A stretch of 64,000 nt of DNA from Nitrosomonadaceae bacterium (lineage in GTDB: Bacteria > Pseudomonadota > Gammaproteobacteria > Burkholderiales > Nitrosomonadaceae), in contig PBKR01000028.1 in NCBI GenBank assembly GCA_002721545.1, positions 1 to 64,000 on the forward strand. Direction: 5' to 3'. The notes beneath the pieces were generated by a model. That model was given only the letters and a program-made list of their open reading frames with translations, was not told the origin of the DNA and did no database searches. How positions within the stretch are numbered: the stretch's first letter is position 1; each line of letters opens with the position of its first letter. A program made the position numbers and the translations under genes. Shown here piece after piece: positions 26,353-36,336 of this stretch.

Positions 26353-27525
26353 ATGGATACTATGGTAGCTGATCAGTATGACCTCATTATTATTGGTGGT
26401 GGTCCAATAGGAATGTCTTTATCTATTGCGTTACGTGGTAGTGGTTTGTCGGTTCTTTTATTGGAAGCGCGTGAATCAATAGATAAAAACGAGGATCCGC
26501 GTCCATTAGCATTTTCTCATGGTAGTCGCCTGATTCTGCACCGTTTAGGCATATGGGAATCTTTGTCAGAGGTTACTCCTATTAAGACAATACATATTTC
26601 TAATCGTGGGGGTTTTGGGCGTACTTTGTTAACTGCGGAGGAAATTGATGTGCCAGCCTTAGGCTATGTAATACTTCATCAGGATATCTTTCGAGTAATG
26701 CATAAGAAATTACATGAATACAGAATTAATTATTTAACTGGAGCTCAAGTAACACAATTAAAATCTGATTTGTCAGAGGGAAGAGTTGAGTTTAAGCATA
26801 ATGGAGAATTAAAACAGGTAAAAGCAAGTTTATTGGTACTAGCAGATGGCGGTCGACTTACTGCACAGGTAGATGGGGTCACTCAGCATGTAAAGGATTA
26901 TGAACAGAAGGCAGTTGTTTCTAGAATTGAGACTTCATTTCCCCAATGTGGAGTAGCTTATGAGAGATTTACTTCAGATGGACCAGTTGCTTTTTTACCT
27001 TTTGGCCAGAATTTTTCGTTAGTATGGACTGCTCCGCCATCAACTGTAGAAGAGGTTCTTGATTTGGATGATGATGCATTTTTGGCACGGCTGCAGAGTC
27101 ATTTTGGTTATCGAGTTGGGAAGCTTATCAGTGCGAGTAAGCGTTCTAGTTTTCCTCTTGCGCTTAAATATGCAACACCTGTATCAGGAAACCGAGTTGT
27201 ATTGATTGGGAATGCAGCTCAAACTCTACATCCTGTGGCTGGGCAAGGGTTTAATTTAGGATTACGTGATGCATGGGAATTATCAAGAGAAATTATTACA
27301 ATGCCTGTAGATATTGGATCTTCAGCTATGCTTTCAAAATATCGTGCTATGCGTAAGACTGATAGTGGAGGAGGGAGAATTTTTACTGACACACTGGTTA
27401 AATTATTTTCTAATGACGATATTTTATTGCATGGAGTGCGTGGAATTGGATTAAGTGCTCTTGATTGTTTCCCACCAGCTAAGCGTTTTGTAGCTAAACG
27501 TATGATGTTTGGCTCAAGAGGGTAA
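26353..27525 (+). CDS. ubiH: FAD-dependent hydroxylase, UbiH/VisC family
   Basis: It probably hydroxylates the ubiquinone ring using O2 and NAD(P)H. The 390-residue flavoprotein has the N-terminal dinucleotide fold LIIIGGGPIGMSLSIAL (residues ~11-27), the DPRPLAFSHGS segment typical of UbiH, and the second FAD motif VLIGNAAQTLHPVAGQGFNLGLRD (read in parts) near residue 285. UbiF or UbiI cannot be excluded from sequence alone. It sits in the conserved pepP-ubiH-dusB-fis run, and UbiK is encoded nearby. Confidence 0.88.
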   Translation: MDTMVADQYDLIIIGGGPIGMSLSIALRGSGLSVLLLEARESIDKNEDPRPLAFSHGSRLILHRLGIWESLSEVTPIKTIHISNRGGFGRTLLTAEEIDVPALGYVILHQDIFRVMHKKLHEYRINYLTGAQVTQLKSDLSEGRVEFKHNGELKQVKASLLVLADGGRLTAQVDGVTQHVKDYEQKAVVSRIETSFPQCGVAYERFTSDGPVAFLPFGQNFSLVWTAPPSTVEEVLDLDDDAFLARLQSHFGYRVGKLISASKRSSFPLALKYATPVSGNRVVLIGNAAQTLHPVAGQGFNLGLRDAWELSREIITMPVDIGSSAMLSKYRAMRKTDSGGGRIFTDTLVKLFSNDDILLHGVRGIGLSALDCFPPAKRFVAKRMMFGSRG

Positions 27526-27643
27526 CTGGAAAATCTGTGTTATTTTTAATTATTATTAATAATTTCTTTCCCTAGAATTGCCTTGGGTTTAGAATTCATA
27601 ATTTGTGTAAAAATTTTTTATCTTTTGGTATTTATTAAATGTT

Positions 27644-28657
27644 ATGCAGATTGGTTCTTTTATTCTTAAAAATAACTTGATAGTTGCTCCTATGGCAGGT
27701 GTTACTGACCGTCCGTTTCGGCAATTATGTAAGAAAATGGGTGCGGGTATGGCTGTATCTGAAATGATATCTTGTAATTCACTATTATGGGGTTCTGAGA
27801 AAACTAAACGTCGTGCTAATCATGAAGGAGAAGTAGATCCAATCTCAGTACAGATTGCCGGGGCTGACCCAATGATGATGGCGCAGGCTGCCCTTTACAA
27901 TGTAGAACAGGGAGCACAAATTATAGATATTAATATGGGCTGCCCAGCTAAAAAGATCTGTAATACGATGGCAGGCTCTGCATTGTTACGAGATGAGAAA
28001 TTGGTAGGGAGAATACTTGATACTGTTGTTAGTGCTGTAGATGTACCTGTTACTTTGAAAATTCGCACCGGCTGGGATAAAGATAACAAGAATGCGTTAA
28101 TTATTGCACGCATAGCGGAAAATTCTGGGGTGCAGGCACTTGCTATTCATGGTAGGACTAGAGCATGTGCTTTTAATGGGAAAGCTGAGTATGACACAAT
28201 TACTGCTGTAAAGAATCATGTGAAAATACCTATTATTGCTAATGGTGATATTAATACACCAGAGGAAGCTAAGAAAGTATTAGAATATACTAGAGCAGAT
28301 GCTGTAATGATTGGGAGAGCTGCTCAAGGGAGACCCTGGATATTTAGAGAAATTAGTCATTATTTGTCTACAGGTAGTCATCTTCCATTACCCGAAGTTA
28401 ATGAAATTCAGGATGTGCTTACGAATCATTTGTATGATCTTTATGATTTTTATGGGGAATATTCTGGGGTACGTATTGCACGTAAACATATCTCTTGGTA
28501 TACAAAGGGTCTGGTTGGTTCGGCATCTTTTCGTCATGCTATGAATCAGTTAAAAAATTCTGATGAACAGTTATTTGCTGTTAATGAATTCTTTAGAAAT
28601 TTATCTTGTCATGGAGAAAGATTAACTTATATTGAACGTGAGGGTTTAGCTGCATGA
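27644..28657 (+). CDS. dusB: tRNA-dihydrouridine synthase B
   Basis: This FMN enzyme reduces specific uridines in the tRNA D loop (U17 in E. coli). The 337-residue chain has NLIVAPMAGVTDRPFRQLC at the start, the catalytic cysteine in DINMGCPAKKICN, VTLKIRTGWD, AIHGRTRACAF and ANGDINTPEEA, all family motifs in order. Its stop overlaps the fis start by four bases (ATGA), the dusB-fis arrangement of proteobacteria. No clear ribosome site precedes the ATG. Confidence 0.96.
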   Translation: MQIGSFILKNNLIVAPMAGVTDRPFRQLCKKMGAGMAVSEMISCNSLLWGSEKTKRRANHEGEVDPISVQIAGADPMMMAQAALYNVEQGAQIIDINMGCPAKKICNTMAGSALLRDEKLVGRILDTVVSAVDVPVTLKIRTGWDKDNKNALIIARIAENSGVQALAIHGRTRACAFNGKAEYDTITAVKNHVKIPIIANGDINTPEEAKKVLEYTRADAVMIGRAAQGRPWIFREISHYLSTGSHLPLPEVNEIQDVLTNHLYDLYDFYGEYSGVRIARKHISWYTKGLVGSASFRHAMNQLKNSDEQLFAVNEFFRNLSCHGERLTYIEREGLAA

Positions 28658-28896
28658 CTATTATAAATGAGAATGAAATAGCACGATGTGTACGCAGGTC
28701 TGTTGAAGGTTATTTGAAGGATCTAGATGGAGAGAAACCTCATCCATTATATGGGATGGTTATACATAGTGTTGAAAAACCTCTTGTTGAATTAGTAATG
28801 AAATATACTGAAGGGAACCAGACTCGTACGGCAGAAATACTTGGAATAAACCGAAATACTCTTCGAAATAAAATAAGGCAATACCGAATTAAATAA
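28654..28896 (+). CDS. fis: DNA-binding protein Fis
   Basis: Fis is a small nucleoid protein and transcription regulator that bends DNA and activates rRNA promoters. The 80-residue chain is of the shorter betaproteobacterial type and ends in the conserved helix-turn-helix TRTAEILGINRNTLRNKIRQY. It is translationally coupled to dusB through a four-base overlap, an old arrangement shared with E. coli. purH begins 76 nt downstream. Confidence 0.96.
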   Translation: MTIINENEIARCVRRSVEGYLKDLDGEKPHPLYGMVIHSVEKPLVELVMKYTEGNQTRTAEILGINRNTLRNKIRQYRIK

Positions 28897-28972
28897 AGGA
28901 TAGCTTGCAGAAGGGTGGGTAGTAATTGCAATTCATAATATTAATTAATGCTACGTTTATGTATAAGAAAAT

Positions 28973-30535
28973 ATGAGAATCAAACAAGCTTTAATTAGTG
29001 TTTCTGATAAAACAGGTATTGCTGACTTCGCACAGGAATTAAGGAAGTATGGTGTGAGTATTCTTTCTACAGGTGGCACCGCTAAAGAATTGCGAAGTGC
29101 TGGTATCGATGTAGTTGAAATAAGTAGTTATACTGGTTTTCCAGAAATACTTGATGGTAGGGTTAAGTCACTTCATCCAAAAATTCATGCTGGTATTCTG
29201 GCTCAAAGAGATTTGCCCTCACATATGGAAATTATGGAGAGTATGTCTTTTTCAACTATTGATCTGGTCGTGGTAAATCTTTATCCGTTTAGCAAAACAA
29301 TTTCTAAGAATAATTGTACTTTGGAAGAGGCAATAGAGAATATTGATATTGGTGGCCCAGCTATGGTACGTGCTGCAGCAAAGAATTATAAGAATGTGGC
29401 AGTAGTTACGGATCCAGAGGACTATAGTGTTGTATTAAATGAAGTAAAATCAAATGATTGTATTGTTTCAAAGGAGTATTGTTTGTACCTTGCTTGTAAG
29501 GCGTTTTCTCATACTGCTGCCTATGATGGTGTTATCAGTAATTATTTAACTGGAGCTCAGCTGAATGAGTGCCAGAATAATTTTCCTGTGAATCTTAGTT
29601 TTAATTATACGATTGCACAGAATCTTCGTTACGGAGAGAATCCGCATCAAGGAGCAGCATTCTACAGGGATGGTTCCTTTGCTGTTTCTGAAGGGATTGC
29701 TAATTATACTCAGATACAGGGGAAGGAGCTCTCTTATAATAATATTGCAGATGCCGATGCAGCCTGGGAGTGTGTAAAAACGTTTGATTCTACTGCTTGT
29801 GTAATCATTAAACATGCTAATCCATGTGGGGTAGGAGTATCTGATAATACTCTTTTGGCATATAACGCTGCATTTTCTACTGATCCATCATCGGCTTTTG
29901 GGGGTATTATTGCTTTTAATCGAGAGTTAGATGGGGCTACTGCTGAATCTATAATGAAGCAATTTGTTGAAGTAATTATTACCCCAGGCTTGTCTGATGA
30001 GGCTAAAGATATTCTTGCCCAGAAAAAAAATATACGTGTGCTTATCCTTAATTTAAAGGGGAAGAATAATAATCTTGATTTCAAGCGCGTAGGTGGTGGT
30101 ATGTTGGTACAAACACCAGATAATAAAAATGTTGAGTCCAGTTGCCTTAAAGTTGTAACTAAGGTGCAGCCAACAGAGCAAGAAATGAAAGATTTGTTAT
30201 TTGCATGGCGTGTAGCAAAATTTGTTAAGTCAAATGCAATAGTTTTTTGTTTGAATGGCAGGACACTTGGTATAGGTGCAGGGCAAATGAGTAGAGTAGA
30301 TAGTGCTCGAATTGCGTCAATTAAAGCGAAAAATTCCGAGCTTACATTGGTTGGTTCTGTCGTAGCTTCAGATGCATTTTTTCCTTTTCGTGATGGGCTT
30401 GATGTAGTGGTGAGTGCTGGAGCAAAAGCAATCATTCAACCTGGTGGTAGCATACGTGATGAGGAAGTGATTGCAGCTGCAGATGAGCATGGAGTAGCAA
30501 TGGTTTTTACGAATACCAGGCATTTTAGGCATTAA
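28973..30535 (+). CDS. purH: Bifunctional AICAR formyltransferase/IMP cyclohydrolase
   Basis: It catalyses the last two steps of IMP synthesis. The 520-residue protein has an N-terminal MGS-like cyclohydrolase domain ([41 protein letters not shown]) and a C-terminal AICARFT domain with [15 protein letters not shown], the catalytic KHANPCGVG and [11 protein letters not shown]. Length is typical. purD lies 79 nt downstream on the same strand, giving a purine pair. The long antisense frame over its 3' half is a shadow. Confidence 0.97.
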   Translation: MRIKQALISVSDKTGIADFAQELRKYGVSILSTGGTAKELRSAGIDVVEISSYTGFPEILDGRVKSLHPKIHAGILAQRDLPSHMEIMESMSFSTIDLVVVNLYPFSKTISKNNCTLEEAIENIDIGGPAMVRAAAKNYKNVAVVTDPEDYSVVLNEVKSNDCIVSKEYCLYLACKAFSHTAAYDGVISNYLTGAQLNECQNNFPVNLSFNYTIAQNLRYGENPHQGAAFYRDGSFAVSEGIANYTQIQGKELSYNNIADADAAWECVKTFDSTACVIIKHANPCGVGVSDNTLLAYNAAFSTDPSSAFGGIIAFNRELDGATAESIMKQFVEVIITPGLSDEAKDILAQKKNIRVLILNLKGKNNNLDFKRVGGGMLVQTPDNKNVESSCLKVVTKVQPTEQEMKDLLFAWRVAKFVKSNAIVFCLNGRTLGIGAGQMSRVDSARIASIKAKNSELTLVGSVVASDAFFPFRDGLDVVVSAGAKAIIQPGGSIRDEEVIAAADEHGVAMVFTNTRHFRH

Positions 30536-30614
30536 TTCAATTTATTAGAATTTTGTGTGTAGAATAGCCACGTTGTAATTTTTCGTGACATTGTTTTTTT
30601 CAGTAATCTTGAAT

Positions 30615-31898
30615 ATGAAAATATTGGTTATAGGCGGTGGTGGTAGAGAGCATGCTTTGGCATGGAAATTAAAGCAGTCTCCACGTGTAAGTAAAGTTTT
30701 TGTTGCTCCAGGTAATGCCGGTACGGATCTTGAAGAAGGCATACAAAACATCTCAGTGACTGCTATTCCCGATCTCATTAATTTTGCCAAGAAAGAGCTT
30801 ATTAAATTTACTATAGTAGGGCCTGAAACTCCATTAGCCGAGGGGATAGTGGATGCCTTCCGCTTGGCTAAGTTAAGAATATTTGGGCCTAATCAACAGG
30901 CTACACAATTAGAGGCATCTAAAGATTACTCAAAGGAATTTATGCGGCGACATAGTATTCCTACTGCAGCGTACGCTACATTTTGTGATCCTGTAGAAGC
31001 TCATAAATATTTAGAGAAAATAGGGGCCCCAATTGTTATTAAGGCTGATGGCCTAGCTGCAGGGAAAGGCGTTCAGGTAGCTATGACATTACCTGAAGCA
31101 CATGAAGCAGTAGATTCGATGTTAATTTCTAATACTATGGGCGGTGCAGGTGAGAAGATTTTGATTGAGGAGTTTCTAGAGGGAGAGGAGGTTAGTTTTA
31201 TAGTAATGACAGATGGGCATAATGTACTGCCTCTTGCTACAAGTCAGGATTATAAACAGCTGAAGGATGGTAATCAAGGTCCGAATACTGGTGGTATGGG
31301 TGCTTATTCACCGGCCCCAGTTATTACCTCGGAGTTACATAAAAAAATAATTCAAGAGGCTATTGATCCAGTCATAAAAGGTATGGCAGAAGAAGGACAA
31401 CCGTATACTGGTTTTTTATATGCGGGTTTGATGATTGGGAAAGATGGAGCTGTAAACATATTAGAATATAACTGTCGGATGGGAGACCCAGAAACCCAAT
31501 CAATTATGTTACGACTTAAAAGTGATTTGTCAATTTTAGTAGAAAATGCAATAAATGGGACTCTTAATAAGGTAGATGCAGAGTGGGATTGTCGTGTGGC
31601 ACTAGGCGTTGTTATGGCAGCGTATGGTTACCCTAAGATGCCTCGTAAAGGGGATATAATTCATGGTCTTTTAGAGTTTATGTCGAAAGGAAAATCAGAG
31701 GAAGGCCATCATATATTTCATGCGGGTACTAAGATGGGTGGAAAGGATAATAAAGAAATAGTCACAGCTGGTGGTCGGGTGCTATGCGTGACAGCCTTAG
31801 GAGATAGCATAAAAAATGCTAGGCAACGTGTATATGATATTTCTAAGCATATTTATTTTGATGGCAAATTTATGCGATCTGATATTGGATTGCAATAA
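30615..31898 (+). CDS. purD: Phosphoribosylamine-glycine ligase
   Basis: It forms glycinamide ribonucleotide in purine synthesis. The 427-residue ATP-grasp enzyme starts MKILVIGGGGREHALAWKL, has GPETPLAEGIVD, the ATP-grasp loop IKADGLAAGKGVQVA, and the metal-binding LEYNCRMGDPETQ. The ATG at 30615 is chosen from the family N-terminus; the frame runs 30 nt further upstream. purH precedes and hemF follows, the order I associate with Nitrosomonas-type genomes. Confidence 0.97.
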   Translation: MKILVIGGGGREHALAWKLKQSPRVSKVFVAPGNAGTDLEEGIQNISVTAIPDLINFAKKELIKFTIVGPETPLAEGIVDAFRLAKLRIFGPNQQATQLEASKDYSKEFMRRHSIPTAAYATFCDPVEAHKYLEKIGAPIVIKADGLAAGKGVQVAMTLPEAHEAVDSMLISNTMGGAGEKILIEEFLEGEEVSFIVMTDGHNVLPLATSQDYKQLKDGNQGPNTGGMGAYSPAPVITSELHKKIIQEAIDPVIKGMAEEGQPYTGFLYAGLMIGKDGAVNILEYNCRMGDPETQSIMLRLKSDLSILVENAINGTLNKVDAEWDCRVALGVVMAAYGYPKMPRKGDIIHGLLEFMSKGKSEEGHHIFHAGTKMGGKDNKEIVTAGGRVLCVTALGDSIKNARQRVYDISKHIYFDGKFMRSDIGLQ

Positions 31899-31983
31899 TT
31901 AGAGCTTAGTCGAGAGAAAATAATTATAGATTTGAATTCTATAAATTAGGCTTATTGTAAGATTAATTCTTTATATATTCGGT

Positions 31984-32880
31984 ATGAATACAAATCAAGT
32001 TAAAGAATACCTGTGTACATTACAAGATCAGATTATTGAGCATATAGAGTGTGTAGATGGCAAACACTTTAAACGAGAAGAGTGGGACCGTCCGGAAGGT
32101 GGTGGTGGGCTAAGTTGTGTAATTGAGAGGGGTAATATATTTGAGAGGGGCGGAGTAAATTATTCACATGTATTTGGTTCAGGGTTGCCAGCCTCAGCAA
32201 CCGCTGCAAGGCCTGAGTTATCTGGACGTTCTTTTGAGGCAATGGGAGTGTCAATTGTACTGCATCCATATAATCCTTACGCTCCTACTATTCACTTGAA
32301 TGTTCGATTTCTAGAGGCTCGTAAGGAAGGTGCAGAATCAGTATGGTGGTTTGGGGGGGGTATGGATTTGACACCTTATTATGGTTTTGAGGAAGATGCT
32401 AAATATTTTCATCAGACTTGTAAGGAATCTCTTCAACCTTTTGGTAGTGAATATCATAAAAAATTCAAGAAATGGTGTGATAAATATTTTTATCTAAAAC
32501 ATCGTAATGAGCCACGTGGGATAGGGGGGATTTTCTTTGATGATCTGAGCCAACCAGATTTCGAGACTTGTTTTAGTATAACGAAAAGTGTAGGGAATCA
32601 TTTTTTACCTGCTTATGTGCCTATTCTGGAAAGGCGTATAAATATGTCTTATGGTGAACGTGAACGAGACTTTCAGGCTTATCGTCGTGGCCGGTATGTA
32701 GAATTTAATTTAGTTTGGGATCGTGGAACTTTATTTGGGTTGCAATCTGGTGGCCGTACTGAATCTATACTTATGTCTCTGCCACCTATAGTTAAATGGC
32801 GCTATGATTGGGAGCCGGCAGAAGGCAGCCCGGAATCAGAGCTTTATACTAATTTTCTTATTAGCAAAGATTGGGTGTAA
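31984..32880 (+). CDS. hemF: Oxygen-dependent coproporphyrinogen-III oxidase
   Basis: It oxidatively decarboxylates coproporphyrinogen III to protoporphyrinogen IX using O2, so the organism makes haem under aerobic conditions. The 298-residue protein shows [50 protein letters not shown] and [20 protein letters not shown] (in parts), all family blocks. A run of eight G lies at 32353-32360 inside the GGGMD motif; the frame is intact in this assembly. It follows purD by 85 nt. Confidence 0.96.
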   Translation: MNTNQVKEYLCTLQDQIIEHIECVDGKHFKREEWDRPEGGGGLSCVIERGNIFERGGVNYSHVFGSGLPASATAARPELSGRSFEAMGVSIVLHPYNPYAPTIHLNVRFLEARKEGAESVWWFGGGMDLTPYYGFEEDAKYFHQTCKESLQPFGSEYHKKFKKWCDKYFYLKHRNEPRGIGGIFFDDLSQPDFETCFSITKSVGNHFLPAYVPILERRINMSYGERERDFQAYRRGRYVEFNLVWDRGTLFGLQSGGRTESILMSLPPIVKWRYDWEPAEGSPESELYTNFLISKDWV

Positions 32881-33012
32881 TTAAGGCTTTTAATCAATAG
32901 ATAACAAGTGATACAGTATAATATTATTGCTAATAAACTTAATATTACAAGCTGTTATTTTAATAAAGGCTATAGCATCTCTATTGTAAATTAGTTTTTC
33001 ACATATTTACTA

Positions 33013-33041
33013 TTGACATTAAGATACTAGCGCTGGAGAAT
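33013..33041 (+). promoter_or_regulatory. Candidate sigma-70 promoter for the 33122 gene
   Basis: A perfect -35 hexamer TTGACA (33013-33018) is followed after 17 bases by GAGAAT (33036-33041), a weaker -10. Transcription would start near 33048, giving a leader of about 70 nt before the small exported-protein gene. The -35 match is strong and the -10 is only moderate. Confidence 0.4.
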
Positions 33042-33121
33042 AAAATATAAATAGTAGTATTTTATATAAATAGTATTTGAAGCGAATATTTTTTCTAGAT
33101 TTTAATTATAGGGGGCAAGAA

Positions 33122-33493
33122 ATGATGATAGTAAGAGATCTTAAGAATATCTATGCAATAGTTGCTTTATGTATTTTTGTAGCTATGACTGTGCCTGCAG
33201 CACATGCAGAGGATGCTCCTAATGAGTTTGTTGTGGCTATATCTGATACTGGTATGGAAGCTGCTTCAGCCTTGGCAACGATGGTATATTTTCCAGCTAA
33301 AATTGCGGTTACAATGGGCGGGGGAATAGTAGGGTTAGGCGCATATTTGCTCACGGGTGGAGATGATGAAGCTGCTAATGAAATTTGGGCAGTTACTAAT
33401 GGAGGTGATTTTTTGGTAGAGCCTGAACATTTGACCGGAGAAAAGTCTATTAAATTTATGGGTGGAGGTGAAACTGCATCAGCGGGACATTAG
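33122..33493 (+). CDS. Small exported/membrane protein of unknown function (123 aa)
   Basis: The start is the ATG at 33122, after AGGGGGC, rather than a frame extension 45 nt upstream. Residues ~9-29 form a signal peptide ending PAAHAED. A second hydrophobic, glycine-rich segment follows (KIAVTMGGGIVGLGAYLLTGG), and then a polar tail with the pattern WAVTNGGDFLVEPEHLTGEK. I recall similar proteins (glycine-rich helix, then tail ending EHL.GE) in proteobacteria without known function; this is memory, not a search. It stands alone before a 731-nt gene-free region. Confidence 0.7.
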   Translation: MMIVRDLKNIYAIVALCIFVAMTVPAAHAEDAPNEFVVAISDTGMEAASALATMVYFPAKIAVTMGGGIVGLGAYLLTGGDDEAANEIWAVTNGGDFLVEPEHLTGEKSIKFMGGGETASAGH

Positions 33494-33555
33494 TTCTTTC
33501 CTTTGATTTGTGATTTTATTATGTCATGAATTAATTGACATTTTGTAAAAATTTT

Positions 33556-33584
33556 AAATGTGGATTATATAATAATCCACATTT
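33556..33584 (+). terminator. Hairpin, probable terminator of the 33122 gene
   Basis: A perfect 13-bp inverted repeat AAATGTGGATTAT / ATAATCCACATTT with a three-base loop lies 62 nt after the stop. Only a short, broken T tract follows (TTATTAG), so intrinsic termination is likely but not certain. The stem is near-symmetrical and would also work on the other strand. Confidence 0.55.
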
Positions 33585-34139
33585 ATTAGCCTCAGTAAAT
33601 AAATTTGCGATAATTAATTCATTATAGCTTTGATACTATAGTAACTATTTATTTTATAGTAACAAAATTATAAAATAAGGCTTGTGCTTTGTTGAAAAAT
33701 ATCCTTAAATAGTGGTACATATGTAGCTTTAAATGAAAATAGCCCACAAGTTTATCCACAGGACTTATGAATAAATCAGGAATAATAAAATAAAAAATAC
33801 TTTTTTTATTTGCTAGGAAGTCTATCTCTGTATTGAGATTAAGTTAAGTTATGTAGCTGTTAAATTGGATGCCTGAGATGTAGTAGATCATGTTATTTCA
33901 GGTGATGGGTTTTGGGTAAACTTAAAATTGCTTGATTTAGCTGTATTTAATCTGATTGTTGCTATAAATAATGATACGGTTAGAGAAGACTAGCTCTTTT
34001 TTGTTATATTGTATTATTAATAATTCACTTTTAATATGGAATATAGATGCAAAAATAAAAGTATTATGATAAGCATTGAGAATAGTAAGACGGCATAATT
34101 TGAAGTATTAAAAAATTCGAGAATTTAGTTGGTTTGCGT

Positions 34140-34200
34140 TATAATTCATAGGCATTTTCGGAATTGGTTGATTTTATTCCCTGCTATTACAGCGGGGAAT
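34140..34200 (+). promoter_or_regulatory. Candidate adk -10 element and leader hairpin
   Basis: A perfect TATAAT at 34140-34145 lacks a good -35 partner. Transcription from it would give a leader of about 73 nt carrying a hairpin, ATTCCCTGCT (34176-34185) / AGCGGGGAAT (34191-34200), with one G-U pair and loop ATTAC, followed by TTTATTT. The hairpin resembles a weak attenuator and ends 13 nt before the GGAG of adk. Confidence 0.4.
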
Positions 34201-34209
34201 TTTATTTAG

Positions 34210-34878
<669 letters not shown>

Positions 34879-34947
34879 GATTTAAGGGTTAATATTTTTT
34901 TAAGATTTAGATAAATTTATAAAAATTGTAATAATTAGGGGAAAAAT

Positions 34948-36207
34948 ATGGCAGTAAAAAATGCATTTTATGCTCAGTCTGGTGGGGTAACCACTGTTAT
35001 CAATGCATCTGCTGCTGGAGTTATAGAGACCGCACGGAAAAATAAAAAAAAGATAGGGAAAGTTTATGCGGGGAGAAATGGGATTATTGGTGCGTTAACT
35101 GAAGATCTTATTGATACTAGTAAAGAAAGTAATGCTGCTATTAAGGCATTATGCAGTACGCCTTCTGGTGCTTTTGGTTCTTGTAGATATAAATTAAAAA
35201 GCCTTGATCAAAATAGACGTGAATATGAACGTCTAATTGAAGTTTTTAAAGCTCATAATATTGGATTTTTTTTCTACAATGGTGGTGGAGATTCAGCTGA
35301 TACCTGTCTTAAGGTATCGCAGATAGCAAAGAAGCTAGGCTACCCAGTGCAAGCAATTCATGTTCCCAAGACAGTGGATAATGATTTGCCAATTACTGAT
35401 TGTTGCCCTGGCTTTGGTTCAGTAGCTAAATATATAGCTGTATCTACTCGAGAAGCAAGTTTTGATGTATCTAGCATGTCTAAGACTTCAACTAAAGTAT
35501 TTGTGCTAGAAGTAATGGGAAGGCATGCTGGATGGATTGCAGCAGCAGGAGGCCTTGCTTCTGATAAGGATTGTGAGATTCCTATTGTAATTTTGTTTCC
35601 AGAGATTACCTTTAATAAGAAAAGATTCCTTGCTAAAGTAAAAAAATGTGTTCGTGAATTTGGATATTGCACTGTAGTAGTTTCAGAAGGAGTAAAGGAT
35701 ACAAAGGGAAATTTTCTGGCTGATCAAGGGTTACGGGACGCCTTTGGGCATGCACAATTAGGTGGGGTTGCACCAGTGGTTGCAAATATTATTAAAGATG
35801 GTTTGGGGCTTAAATATCATTGGGGTGTCGCAGATTATTTGCAACGCTCTGCTCGTCACATTGCATCAAAAACTGATGTAGATCAAGCATATGCAGTTGG
35901 CAAGGCTGCGGTAGGACTTGCAATTAAGGGACATAATGCAGTAATGCCTACAATAAAACGTTTATCTAACAAACCTTATAAATGGAAGATTGGTATGGCA
36001 AAGCTTTCAAAGGTTGCCAATGTAGAGAAAATGATGCCAGTTAATTTTATTACTAAAGATGGGTTTGGTATAACGGAAAGATGCCGAACATATCTTGTGC
36101 CACTTATTAAGGGTGAAGATTATCCTTCATATAAAGATGGGCTACCAAAATATGTAAGGCTGAAAAATATTGGAGTTAAGAAAAAACTAAGTAATTTTAA
36201 GATCTAA
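34948..36207 (+). CDS. pfp: Pyrophosphate-dependent 6-phosphofructokinase
   Basis: It phosphorylates fructose-6-phosphate reversibly with PPi instead of ATP, serving glycolysis or gluconeogenesis. The 419-residue protein has YNGGGDSADTCLKVS in the phosphate-donor region, PKTVDNDLPITD, where lysine replaces the glycine of ATP enzymes and marks PPi use, and VMGRHAGWIAA for the sugar phosphate. GGGG precedes the ATG. It lies between adk and hppA. With a membrane pyrophosphatase alongside, PPi can be either spent on sugar phosphorylation or turned into a proton gradient. Confidence 0.92.
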   Translation: MAVKNAFYAQSGGVTTVINASAAGVIETARKNKKKIGKVYAGRNGIIGALTEDLIDTSKESNAAIKALCSTPSGAFGSCRYKLKSLDQNRREYERLIEVFKAHNIGFFFYNGGGDSADTCLKVSQIAKKLGYPVQAIHVPKTVDNDLPITDCCPGFGSVAKYIAVSTREASFDVSSMSKTSTKVFVLEVMGRHAGWIAAAGGLASDKDCEIPIVILFPEITFNKKRFLAKVKKCVREFGYCTVVVSEGVKDTKGNFLADQGLRDAFGHAQLGGVAPVVANIIKDGLGLKYHWGVADYLQRSARHIASKTDVDQAYAVGKAAVGLAIKGHNAVMPTIKRLSNKPYKWKIGMAKLSKVANVEKMMPVNFITKDGFGITERCRTYLVPLIKGEDYPSYKDGLPKYVRLKNIGVKKKLSNFKI

Positions 36208-36336
36208 ATTAGATAGCAATTTAGACGGAGTAGAAATTAATTTTTTAGAGCAATGGAAAATTATTCCTAATATGGGGGTATTAGGCCAATATCCTTCATA
36301 TATTTACAGATGGTCTGACTTTAATTGGAGATTCAA

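Noticed and set aside
29734-30435. A 233-codon open frame antisense to purH
   Set aside because: purH motifs are complete on the plus strand. The antisense frame has no ribosome site or recognisable domain and is a codon-bias shadow.
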